DNA of 15,886 nt from DASTYU01 sp035764655 (GTDB lineage Bacteria; Chloroflexota; Limnocylindria; Limnocylindrales; CSP1-4): positions 1 through 15,886 of the forward strand of contig DASTYU010000014.1 in NCBI GenBank assembly GCA_035764655.1. Direction: 5' to 3'. Both the position numbers and the translations under genes were made by a program. The stretch's first letter is position 1. Each line of letters opens with the position of its first letter. Shown here in pieces: positions 1 through 7,771 of the stretch. The notes below the pieces were generated by a model. The model ran no database searches and had not been told where the DNA came from. It worked only from the letters and a program-made list of their open reading frames with translations.

Positions 1-796
1 CCCGGGCTGCATTCGCTTTCACCGCATCCATGTCATGCACGAACTTGTAGTTCCCTCGGTGCCCGGGCGCCCATGACGTGGTGCCCCGGTGGCTCACGGC
101 ATTCAGCGAGAAGTCGGTGAGCGTCCCGACGGTGTGCACCCCCGGTGGCGCGAGGGCCATGTCGATGACCCGGGCGATCGACGAACGCTCACGGAACCGG
201 TCGAAGCAATAGCGATGATCGGGGACCACCAGGCTGACGACACCACGGGGCGCGAGGAGACGCGCGCAGTCGTTCAGGAAGGCGATCAGCGAGGTGGTGT
301 GTTCCAGGACGTGTGAGGCGAGCACGAGCTGGAAGCGCTCGTCGATCACGTCCGACATGGACGCGCCGGCAGGCAGCACGTAGTCCACGTCCTCGATGTC
401 GGCCGGGGAGTACTGGCGGAATTCGCGGTACTTCTCCACGAGGCCCGCCCGGTCGAGATAGTCGACGACCTTCGTGTCGAAGCCGTCTCGCTTGGGGAGG
501 ATCGCGTTGTGTGCCGGACCGATCTCGAGGATTCGAGATCCAGGATCGGACGAGCGGAACACGAACTCGCGCCGTGTCTCGAGACGTGATGGCGCGGGCC
601 CGGCGACGGCTGGGTCTGGTGGTTGCCACGAGTGTGCGGCGGCCTCGGCTGCGTCGATGCGGCCGGGAGCCTCGTGGGCCCCCGGCGGCGACCTCCGCCG
701 GATCGCCCGCCGGAGCCGACCGAGCGGGCGTCGGATCGGTGTGGGCAGATGCCCGGCGAGCCACCGGACCGCTCCCGGTCGCGAGGTGTCGGGCAT
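1..796 (-). CDS. Class I SAM-dependent methyltransferase of a glycan locus (3' end outside window)
   Basis: The frame is open from an ATG at 796 to the left edge, giving 265 residues of an incomplete protein. After a basic, poorly conserved N-terminus (about residues 1-70), motif I of class I methyltransferases appears as ILEIGPAHN (89-97), followed by VVDYLD (110-115), a likely motif II acidic position, and LVLASHVLEH (157-166), the post-motif typical of Methyltransf_11/23-like enzymes; VSLVVPDHRYCFDR follows. The likely role is transfer of a methyl group from S-adenosylmethionine to a sugar of a surface polysaccharide. The start lies 5 nt after the stop of the glycosyltransferase gene, with a GAGGG Shine-Dalgarno just upstream, so the two are probably translationally coupled. 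The acceptor (O-, N- or C-methylation) cannot be read from sequence. Class assignment is strong; pathway role is inferred from the neighbours. Confidence 0.85.
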   Translation of the reverse strand, partial: MPDTSRPGAVRWLAGHLPTPIRRPLGRLRRAIRRRSPPGAHEAPGRIDAAEAAAHSWQPPDPAVAGPAPSRLETRREFVFRSSDPGSRILEIGPAHNAILPKRDGFDTKVVDYLDRAGLVEKYREFRQYSPADIEDVDYVLPAGASMSDVIDERFQLVLASHVLEHTTSLIAFLNDCARLLAPRGVVSLVVPDHRYCFDRFRERSSIARVIDMALAPPGVHTVGTLTDFSLNAVSHRGTTSWAPGHRGNYKFVHDMDAVKANAAR

Positions 797-801
797 CGCC
801 C

Positions 802-3800
802 TCAGCCCACCGGTTCCGACGCACGCGTTTCACGGCGGGGTGGTACCCCGCCGAGCTTGCTCCGGAGTTCCAGGGCTGCGTCGAGGAGCGCCTCGGCGCG
901 GACCGCGAAGGAGTGCTCGGCATGGATGCGGGCGGCGACGGCGCGACGCTCGGCATTGTCCCCGAAGACCTCGTCGAGGTCGCTGAGCGCGGCGAACCAT
1001 GCCAGATCGGCCTCATCGCGCGCGACCTGCACAGACCGACCGAACAACTCTCCCAGGCCTGCCACGTCGTCGGTGATCACGCGCGCCCCTGATCCGACGG
1101 CGTCGAACAGGCGGTTGGACAGGAAGCCCGCGATGCGCATGTCTTCCCAATGGTCGTTGAGCACAAGGCCGGCCGTGCGGTACGCGGCTCCGACCTCGTC
1201 GTGTGCCAGGTACTCCGCCTTGACATAGCGCTCCGGGACGAGGCCCTCCCATTCGCGGCCGAAGATCGCCACGGGCATCCCGGCGCTGATGGCGTCCCTG
1301 ACGATGGGTCGGAGCGTGCGCCTCGAGCTGCCGACGAACAGCACCGGGTGGCCGGTGTCGGGACGGCCTCGATCGGGATTGAAGCGCACCGGATCCGTCG
1401 CCTGGAGCAGCGGATCCACCCGGATCCCCCACGCGCGTGACGCCTCGGCGGCCCAGACGACACTCGCCGCGAACAGGCGGTCGTAGGACGATGCCTCATG
1501 GCGGCTCATCATTTCGGGATGCGAGATCAGCCATCCGAGGTTGATCTGACCGTACTGCGGGCGGTACGGCGCCACGCCACGAAGCACGACGACGACGTCA
1601 TCGAGCGTGCCGCTCGGTCGCTCGAACGCGGGCCGGTGGTCGATGACGACCTGCTGACCGAGCCCCTCGAGCGCAGCGGCGAGCAGGCGAGCGAAATGAG
1701 TGTCGCCCCAGAATTCCGCGGACGGGTCGTTCGGTGCCGGGTTCTTGATCGCCCACCGCAGCGAGGGCCGTTCGGCGTCGACTGGCGTGATGACGGGGAA
1801 CCGGCGGAGGATAGGTACGGGCGGCGTGAGGCGGCGGTCCTCGGAAACGTGCGGCCCGAGATCGTGTCGAACGACCTCGTATCCGACCCGGCTCCAGAGG
1901 TCGACGTCGTCGCCGGGCATCTGGTCACGCCAGCGATCCAGCAGGATCCGGCGGTTCGCCAGCGAGGTTGCGAAGCGCCCGGGCGTTCTCGATTCATGGT
2001 GGACGACGATCGAGTCGGCACGGACCACGAAATGCCCATCCCGCTCGCGCGTCATCCTGAGCCCCAGATCGACGTCCTCCATCCCGTTGCGGAAGAGCGC
2101 ATCGAACCCGCGCATCTCGAGGAAATCACGTCGGCGCATCGCCATCGCCGCCGCCGTGAGCGCCGAGAAGCGGGCCTGCGAAAGGCCTGCAGCGTCCAGA
2201 CGTGCGAAGCCCTGCAGCAGGGCATGCGGGAGGCCGCCGCACGACGGAAAGGCCACGCCGGCAGACTGGATCGTGCCATCCGGGTAGAGCAACAGGGCCT
2301 GGGCGCCGAGAACGGCGGGCTCCGCGAGCGACTCGATGAGCGGCTCGAGCCAGCCCGGCGTGACCTCGGTGTCGTTGTTGAGAAACACGACGAACTCGCC
2401 ATCCGCCGCCCGCATCGCCAGGTTGTTGCCCAGCGCAAAGCCGTGGTTGACCGCGCTGCTCAGGACCTCGACGTTCGGGAACCGAAGCGGGAGCGAGGCC
2501 AGCACGACAGAGGAAGTCACATCGCTCCCGTTGTCGAGAACGATCGTGCGCACGGTCCGCTCGTCATCGCGTGCGGCCGCGTGGACCGATCGGACGGCGT
2601 CGGTCGTCATGCGCCAGTCCCGGAACGTCGGGATCACGACGCTCACCACGCCCGGCTCGGACTGCCGTTCGATCAAGGCATCCCACGGGACCAGGTGCCG
2701 GCTCAGAACGACGTCGTGCCACGTCGCGACGGACGACAGCTCGAGTGATGGTCGCTCGCGAACCGGGCGAACGGCGATGTCCTGCTGCCGCCGGGCCCCA
2801 TCGGCCTGGACGCCGATTGTCTCGATCAGGACGGGGGAGCTCCGCGCCGCCACCTTCAGGAAGAAATCGTGGCCGGCGGCGCGGTGGACCGTCCCATCGA
2901 AGCCGCCCACCTCCAACGCGAGCTCACGGCGCACGACGAGTGCCGCGAGCTCCGGGTACCAGCCCCGTGCGGTCCAGTCGGGAGACCAAGCGAGGGTCAC
3001 GCCGGCGGGCGCAGCCGGCCCCGGCCAGGCCGGTGCGGGGCCGCGCCCGGGAGCGGTCTTGTCGTCGCTGTCCGAATGCAGCGCGACCAGGTCGACGACC
3101 GTATCGACGCCGGGGCGGGACAGCTCGGCAACGGCGCGTTCGAGGCGACGTTCGTCCCAGCGGTCGCCGCCCGAAAGCCACGCGATGAACTCGCCATTGG
3201 CCTCGGCCAATCCGCGCGCCAGCGCGGCCACGTGGTCGCCCGGCTCGCTGCGGACGAGCCGGATCCGCGCGTCCTCCGTGGCGCCGCCCAGCTCCGTCGA
3301 GGGCTCGCTATCGTCGGCCAGGACGACGAGCAGCTCCCAGTCTTCGATTGTCTGGCGCCGAACGGTCTCCACCATCGCCGGAACGAGCGACGGGTCGTCG
3401 CCCATGACGAGGACGACCGACACCCGCTGGGATCCTGCGCGGACGTCGCTGCCTGTTCCCGGTCGGGGCTCCCGGCGATCCCCGAGCACCAGCGCCGACG
3501 GTCGCTGCCGGCTAGCCCACTCGATCGCCCGGGCTTCGATCCAGCCGATGAGGCCACGAGGCTCGCGCTCAGGATCGGGGACGTACCAATCGTTCACCAG
3601 CAGACCGTTCGCCGCGCCACTCTCGATGTAATGGCCGAGTGGGCCGAGCTGGTGGCCCTCCGCGTGGGGTACGCGCGCGACGTAGCCCTCCAGGTCGAAC
3701 AGCGGATGCGGGGACACTCTGCGGCTCGACCGCTTGGCGAGGTAGAGGACCAGCGGGTCGCGTGTGCCAATCGATGCCGCATGCTGCGCCGCAAAGTAGT

Positions 3801-4014
3801 CGGGATCGAATAGCGGATGGGGCGGCAGTCCGGCGGGGCGGCCTCGGGTCAGGTAGTGGAGAACCGCGGCCTTTCGCGGCCGATCCGCGCCCGACACCAG
3901 GGCGTACCACCTCTCGTCGAACAGCGACGACGCCGTGACGAGCCGGATGTCCTCAGAGGTCGGCTCAGGTTGGGTCGGGGTCCGACGCTTCGACAGTTCC
4001 CTTCGCGCCGCCAC
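802..4014 (-). CDS. Trimodular glycosyltransferase (GT2 + GT2 + CgeB-like/GT4)
   Basis: From a GTG at 4014 this is 1070 residues. Residues 30-140 hold three degenerate repeats ending in PHPLFD or a similar motif (around 66-70 and 103-107), a pattern known from N-termini of large polysaccharide glycosyltransferases. A first GT2-like fold spans about 197-420 (VSVVLVMGDDPSL, then SGGDRWDERR in the acceptor/metal region). A second, more canonical GT2 spans about 456-700, with VVSVVIPTF, VLDNGSD, FLNNDTEV (metal-binding Asp) and NGMEDVDLGLRM (catalytic ED motif). A third module, about 750-1050, resembles CgeB-type GT4-like C-terminal transferases (GWLISHPE, VLFVGSS, LNDHWEDMR, LSNRLFDAVGSG). It probably adds several sugars to a surface glycan, on the cytoplasmic side. 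The GTG has GGAGG five nt upstream. A CTG at 4083 also has GGAG seven nt upstream, and the codons between are strongly G/C-ending, so the true start may be 4083. The frame stays open further upstream, but that part overlaps the divergent gene. Confidence 0.88.
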   Translation of the reverse strand: MAARRELSKRRTPTQPEPTSEDIRLVTASSLFDERWYALVSGADRPRKAAVLHYLTRGRPAGLPPHPLFDPDYFAAQHAASIGTRDPLVLYLAKRSSRRVSPHPLFDLEGYVARVPHAEGHQLGPLGHYIESGAANGLLVNDWYVPDPEREPRGLIGWIEARAIEWASRQRPSALVLGDRREPRPGTGSDVRAGSQRVSVVLVMGDDPSLVPAMVETVRRQTIEDWELLVVLADDSEPSTELGGATEDARIRLVRSEPGDHVAALARGLAEANGEFIAWLSGGDRWDERRLERAVAELSRPGVDTVVDLVALHSDSDDKTAPGRGPAPAWPGPAAPAGVTLAWSPDWTARGWYPELAALVVRRELALEVGGFDGTVHRAAGHDFFLKVAARSSPVLIETIGVQADGARRQQDIAVRPVRERPSLELSSVATWHDVVLSRHLVPWDALIERQSEPGVVSVVIPTFRDWRMTTDAVRSVHAAARDDERTVRTIVLDNGSDVTSSVVLASLPLRFPNVEVLSSAVNHGFALGNNLAMRAADGEFVVFLNNDTEVTPGWLEPLIESLAEPAVLGAQALLLYPDGTIQSAGVAFPSCGGLPHALLQGFARLDAAGLSQARFSALTAAAMAMRRRDFLEMRGFDALFRNGMEDVDLGLRMTRERDGHFVVRADSIVVHHESRTPGRFATSLANRRILLDRWRDQMPGDDVDLWSRVGYEVVRHDLGPHVSEDRRLTPPVPILRRFPVITPVDAERPSLRWAIKNPAPNDPSAEFWGDTHFARLLAAALEGLGQQVVIDHRPAFERPSGTLDDVVVVLRGVAPYRPQYGQINLGWLISHPEMMSRHEASSYDRLFAASVVWAAEASRAWGIRVDPLLQATDPVRFNPDRGRPDTGHPVLFVGSSRRTLRPIVRDAISAGMPVAIFGREWEGLVPERYVKAEYLAHDEVGAAYRTAGLVLNDHWEDMRIAGFLSNRLFDAVGSGARVITDDVAGLGELFGRSVQVARDEADLAWFAALSDLDEVFGDNAERRAVAARIHAEHSFAVRAEALLDAALELRSKLGGVPPRRETRASEPVG

Positions 4015-4213
4015 CCACTCCTCCGGGTGCAGGGCGGCTCGGACGCGCGTCCTGAGCGCCAGCTTGCGCCTGATGTCGGACAGTGCGGAACTCCGGATAT
4101 CGCAGCACGTCCAGGCACACTTCGACCTGAACCTCTGGGAGGATAACGCCCGGGCGCGCCTGCCGCCGGAGCCCAGGCGTCGCCGCGCTAGGCTGACCGC
4201 AGCTGGAGGTAGG
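4015..4213. promoter_or_regulatory. Divergent intergenic/leader region of the two glycosyltransferase genes
   Basis: This stretch separates the two divergent glycosyltransferase genes. TATCCT on the minus strand (4145 to 4140) and TAGGCT on the plus strand (4189-4194) are plausible -10 elements pointing outwards, about 45 bp apart. TAGGCT would start transcription near 4201, leaving a short leader containing GGAGG ahead of the ATG at 4214. TATCCT would start near 4133, upstream of both candidate starts of the minus gene. No convincing -35 element was found for either. These are pattern matches only. Confidence 0.35.
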
Positions 4214-6340
4214 ATGCCCGGCCCGATCACCCCGCAGCCCCAGTCGGAAGCTTCCGGCGACATGGCCGGTTTCTGCCCGGCGTGCCTGCGCTGGGCCGTT
4301 CCACTCGCGCCAGACGAGAGCTCCCGTGCCGACGGCAGCTCCCGAGACGACGACAGCTCCCGAGACATTGCCTGTGCCCGGTGCGGCGCAGGTGCCCAGG
4401 AGCGTTTCGTCGCTCTCCTTGCGCGAGCCGTGCATCGTGCCGGACAGGAGAGTGGCCGACACGTCGTCGCAATTCGTCTGTCCGACCAGTTGGTCGCGGC
4501 CCTGACCGTCGCCGGGATCGATGTGGTTCGCGCCGCCGACCACCGGGGGGCGAGCCCGAACCTGGACGGGGCGGCGAGCCTGGTCCTCTGGGTCCCGCCC
4601 CCTGACTCGTCGCAGGACATCAGCGCCGGCTTGAGCCAGGTCGCACGACTGCTCTCGCCGGAAGGCGCGGCGCTCGTTGTCACGGACACGACACCGGACA
4701 ATGTCCAAGGAGCGTTTGCCGCAGCAAACCTGCAGGCCCAACGCGTCGCCGCCGGCCACCTGCTCCCCGGCCCGGCCCTGCGCCTGACGGGGATCGAGCG
4801 GGATACCGCTACCTGGTCGCTCAGCCTGTCGCCTGATGGAGGGGCAACAACGGCCGAGCTGTCCGAGCGTGTGGAGGCCCAGCTGTTTGCCGCCCTCGCG
4901 GTCGGCGGCATGCGCCTCGAACTTGACCTCGACCATCACGCTGCGGTCGCATCCGTGTGGGAACGCGCATACATCGTCACGCGGCGGCGTCGGGCGCTGC
5001 AGGCGGCGGACGCGGCACGATCGTTGGCGCGCCGCCTCGGCGGTCATCCGCCGCGGCTTTCCAGCGTTCGACTCCCATCCGAGTCCGTGCCGCCGACGAT
5101 TGACGCCGACGGCGCTCGGTGGATCGGCGGCGGAGTGGCCGAGCCGAACCCGCGGCCCGCGGCCGTCGCGGCGAACCTGCGGAAGGCGGACGACATCCCC
5201 GCCGTATCAGCGGGTGCTGATGCGTTGCTGCGTTGCCGCCTCGGCGCCCGGGCGCCACAGCTTCGGCTGGTGCTGCACGAATTCAACGACGACCGTGTCT
5301 TCGCTGGAATCCGGACGGCCCTGAAGGCGGCGGTGTCCCTGGCGCGTACGGTCGACCTCCCGCTGACCGTCATGCTGCTCCGGGAGCCCGCTGAGCGACG
5401 GTCGATTGGCACCCTCATCGACTGGTTCCGGACCGATGTCGACGACCAGGAGTTCGTGGACCGCGTGCAGGTGACCAGCATTGAGCGTGAACCAGGCGTG
5501 GACGTCCACGTGGACGATGTGTGGATGCTCACCTACTGGACGACCGCGGTCGCGGCGAGCCGTGCCGCTCGCGCCGGAATCATCGACGCGCGGCGGGCCG
5601 TGTACCTCGTCCAGGACTACGAGCCGGGGTTCTTCGGCTGGTCGGACGAGTCGGCCATGGCGATAACGACCTATCAGCAGGGATTCCACCACCTGGTGAA
5701 TTCAAGCCCGCTCGCCCGGTACCTCGAGGACCAGGAGGGCGTGTTGGTCCCTCCCGATCAGGTCTTCGCTCCGGTCGTGGAGGTCGATCGCTTCGAGCGA
5801 GCCGCCGAGGCGTGGCGGCCCGACCCGGCGGGCCGGCTCCGGGTCCTGTTCTATGGCCGACCACGCCATCCGCGGAACCTGTTCCGCATCGGGCTGGAGT
5901 CGCTGCGCCTGTGGATCGAGACACTCGACGGTGACGAGCGACCGCAGGTGCAGTCCGCGGGCGCGGACCACCCGCCGTACCGACTCGCTCCCGACGTCTT
6001 CCTGCAACCGCTCGGCAAGCTGTCGTTTGACGAGTACGTGGAACTGCTCTCGCGGACCGACCTGGCGCTGGCCCTGATGTTCAGCCCGCACCCGGGCCAC
6101 CTCAGCCTCGAGCCGCCCGCCGCCGGGATCCCGACGGTGACCAACCGGTTTGGGACCTATCGCGAGGCATGGCTCAGCGGGCTCGCCGTTGCCGACCCGG
6201 ATCCGCAGGCGCTCGCTCTTGCCCTGGGAGAGGCGGCACGGAGCGCCAGGGGGCTCGAGGTACATCGAACGGAACGGCTGCCCGCATCCCTCGGTGCGTC
6301 CCTCGACGACGCGATCCGCGCGGTCGCGTCGCGCCTCTGA
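4214..6340 (+). CDS. WsaF-type rhamnosyltransferase (GT4-like) with N-terminal zinc ribbon and methyltransferase-like domain
   Basis: 708 residues from the ATG at 4214, chosen because GGAGG lies 4 nt upstream; the frame extends back to 3935 but would run into the opposite gene. Residues 348-650 match the WsaF family: RLVLHEFNDDRVFAG (351-365), YLVQDYEPGFFGWSDE (464-479), LVNSSPLARYL (494-504), then the C-terminal Rossmann half with VLFYGRPRHPRNLF (544-557) and LSLEPPAAGIPTVTNRFG (630-647), where the Glu is expected to hold the nucleotide-sugar ribose. WsaF of Geobacillus builds the rhamnan chain of S-layer glycan, so rhamnosyl transfer is the best guess, but donor specificity is unproven. The first 210 residues are unusual: two Cys pairs (C21-x2-C24 and C54-x2-C57) suggest a zinc ribbon, and about 80-205 resembles a methyltransferase Rossmann fold without a clear SAM motif. 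The Cys pairs are separated by an SSRxxx repeat linker. Confidence 0.87.
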   Translation: MPGPITPQPQSEASGDMAGFCPACLRWAVPLAPDESSRADGSSRDDDSSRDIACARCGAGAQERFVALLARAVHRAGQESGRHVVAIRLSDQLVAALTVAGIDVVRAADHRGASPNLDGAASLVLWVPPPDSSQDISAGLSQVARLLSPEGAALVVTDTTPDNVQGAFAAANLQAQRVAAGHLLPGPALRLTGIERDTATWSLSLSPDGGATTAELSERVEAQLFAALAVGGMRLELDLDHHAAVASVWERAYIVTRRRRALQAADAARSLARRLGGHPPRLSSVRLPSESVPPTIDADGARWIGGGVAEPNPRPAAVAANLRKADDIPAVSAGADALLRCRLGARAPQLRLVLHEFNDDRVFAGIRTALKAAVSLARTVDLPLTVMLLREPAERRSIGTLIDWFRTDVDDQEFVDRVQVTSIEREPGVDVHVDDVWMLTYWTTAVAASRAARAGIIDARRAVYLVQDYEPGFFGWSDESAMAITTYQQGFHHLVNSSPLARYLEDQEGVLVPPDQVFAPVVEVDRFERAAEAWRPDPAGRLRVLFYGRPRHPRNLFRIGLESLRLWIETLDGDERPQVQSAGADHPPYRLAPDVFLQPLGKLSFDEYVELLSRTDLALALMFSPHPGHLSLEPPAAGIPTVTNRFGTYREAWLSGLAVADPDPQALALALGEAARSARGLEVHRTERLPASLGASLDDAIRAVASRL
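4319..4366 (+). repeat. 18-bp tandem repeat inside the WsaF-like gene
   Basis: Units begin at 4319, 4337 and 4355, each starting AGCTCCCG; the third is conserved for 12 bases. The repeat encodes SSR followed by three mostly acidic or small residues, forming the linker between the two Cys pairs of the putative zinc ribbon. Because the unit is a multiple of three, copy-number change would lengthen or shorten the linker without a frameshift. Confidence 0.75.
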
Positions 6341-6375
6341 CGACCCGATACGGGTTTCCCGGCATCTGCGGGTCG
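6341..6375. repeat. Inverted repeat between wsaF-like gene and ugd
   Basis: CGACCCG (6341-6347) is matched by CGGGTCG (6369-6375), a perfect 7-bp stem around a 21-nt loop. A smaller hairpin, ACCCG-ATA-CGGGT followed by TTT, sits in its left half. It begins directly after the TGA of the upstream gene. It could be a weak terminator or attenuator before ugd; there is no long T tract. Confidence 0.35.
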
Positions 6376-6388
6376 ACGGTGCGTCCGC

Positions 6389-6394
6389 TACCCT
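6389..6394 (+). promoter_or_regulatory. Candidate -10 element for leaderless ugd transcription
   Basis: TACCCT fits the TANNNT -10 pattern and ends 8 nt before the ATG at 6403. No Shine-Dalgarno is visible before that ATG. The spacing would place the transcript start at or next to the start codon, as in leaderless mRNAs. No clear -35 was found. Confidence 0.3.
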
Positions 6395-6402
6395 CCGCGG
6401 TG

Positions 6403-7752
6403 ATGCCAGCATCACCACCTTCACGAGTCCTCGTGATGGGCGCCGGCTATGTCGGGCTCGTCACCGCGGTCGGGCTTGCCGAACTTGGCCACGCCGTCCA
6501 CCTGGTGGAGATCCGCGAGGACCGGCTCGAGCTCCTGCGTCGCGGCGTCCCGCCGATCCACGAGCTGGGCCTGGCGGAAGCACTTGCCGCCGCCATCGCT
6601 TCGGGCCGCCTGTCGGTCTCGGCCGAGCCGCGGGGCGACGTTGACGTCGCGCTCGTGTGCGTTGGCACGCCGATCGGGCCCGATGGCCGGAGCGACCTGT
6701 CGCAGCTGCGGAGCGCCTTGAGCCAGCTCGACCCGGTGCTCGATGACGGGGCGGCGCTGGTCATCCGGTCGACGCTCCCGCCCGGATCGACGCGGCTCGC
6801 GGTCGAATGGTCCGGCGTCCCGACGTCGCGTGTGTTCACCAACCCGGAATTTCTGCGTCAGGGCACCGCACTGGCCGACTTCCGATCGCCGACACGCATC
6901 ATCCTCGGCCGCTTCGCCGACGCAGACCCGGACCGTCAGGCACGCGTCGAGGCACTGTTGTCCGGCATCGACGCGCCGCGCATGGTCGTCGACGTCGCCG
7001 CCGCCGAGCTGATCAAGAACGGCGCGAATGCGTTCCTTGCACTGAAGCTCTCGTTCACCAACGAGATCGCCTCGCTGGCCGAGGAGTATGGGGCGGACGT
7101 CGATGACGTCCTCGCCGGGATATCCCTCGACCCGCGAATCGGATCGCAATACATGCGGCCATCGTTTGGGTTCGGTGGCAGCTGTCTGCCGAAGGAGCTT
7201 CAGGCACTCGCTGCGGCGGGAACCGCCCGCGGCCTCGACATGCACGTGACCATCGCCGCGGCCGACGCCAACGGAGCGCAGCAGGAGCGCTTTGCCAACC
7301 GGATCGCGGCGTTGGTGGGCGGGCTGGATGGCCGGACGGTCGCGATGCTCGGGCTCGCCTTCAAGGCAGGCACCGATGACATCCGCGACTCGCCTGCGCT
7401 GGGGGTCGCGCGGCGGCTGCTCGCAGGCGGTGCGAGCGTCCGCGGCCATGACCCCGTCGCGGGACTGAACGCGCGGCAGGCGCTACCCGAATTGCTCATC
7501 GCAGCAAGCCCTGAGGAGGCCATCACCGGGGCCGACGCGATCGTCATCGCGACGGAGTGGCCGGACTACGTCAGCCTCGACTGGGCTGCATTGCGCGCCA
7601 CAGTGGCACGTCCACTGCTCATCGATGGACGACGGCTGCTCGATCCGGACAGCATGGCCGCGCTCGGCTATCACTACGAGGCCGTTGGGACGCGAGGCCT
7701 TGAGTCCGCCGTCGAGGCGGTCGCGCAAGGCACGCCGAGTCGGTCGCCCTAG
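6403..7752 (+). CDS. ugd: UDP-glucose 6-dehydrogenase
   Basis: 449 residues, the usual length of the family. It oxidises UDP-glucose to UDP-glucuronate with two NAD+ in the cytoplasm, supplying uronic acid for surface polysaccharide. Visible signatures: N-terminal Rossmann VMGAGYVGLV (11-20), VCVGTPIGPDG, TNPEFLRQGTALADF, ELIKNGANAFLALKLSFTNE with the conserved Lys205, FGFGGSCLPKE with the catalytic Cys261, and GLAFKAGTDDIRDSPAL in the C-terminal UDP-binding domain. The ATG at 6403 is chosen because the Rossmann strand starts nine residues later; a GTG at 6400 is in frame, and the longer frame back to 6169 would overlap the upstream gene. It lies 62 bp downstream of the WsaF-like gene on the same strand. 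Other UDP-sugar or GDP-mannose dehydrogenases share the fold, but the TDDIRDSPAL region fits UDP-glucose enzymes best. Confidence 0.92.
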   Translation: MPASPPSRVLVMGAGYVGLVTAVGLAELGHAVHLVEIREDRLELLRRGVPPIHELGLAEALAAAIASGRLSVSAEPRGDVDVALVCVGTPIGPDGRSDLSQLRSALSQLDPVLDDGAALVIRSTLPPGSTRLAVEWSGVPTSRVFTNPEFLRQGTALADFRSPTRIILGRFADADPDRQARVEALLSGIDAPRMVVDVAAAELIKNGANAFLALKLSFTNEIASLAEEYGADVDDVLAGISLDPRIGSQYMRPSFGFGGSCLPKELQALAAAGTARGLDMHVTIAAADANGAQQERFANRIAALVGGLDGRTVAMLGLAFKAGTDDIRDSPALGVARRLLAGGASVRGHDPVAGLNARQALPELLIAASPEEAITGADAIVIATEWPDYVSLDWAALRATVARPLLIDGRRLLDPDSMAALGYHYEAVGTRGLESAVEAVAQGTPSRSP

Positions 7753-7771
7753 CCCGCGCGCGGCGCTGCCC

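Noticed and set aside
1498..3813. Several long plus-strand open frames opposite the trimodular glycosyltransferase
   Set aside because: They are Arg/Pro/Ser-rich, have no domain motifs, and overlap each other, while the opposite strand encodes clear GT2 motifs.
4015..4911. N-terminal 300-residue extension of the glycosyltransferase frame
   Set aside because: It overlaps the divergent WsaF-like gene, has no domain similarity, and its codon pattern looks non-coding upstream of about 4083-4140.
7753..7771. Possible terminator between convergent ugd and cobT
   Set aside because: The 19-bp gap is GC-rich, but I could not build a convincing stem with a T tract.
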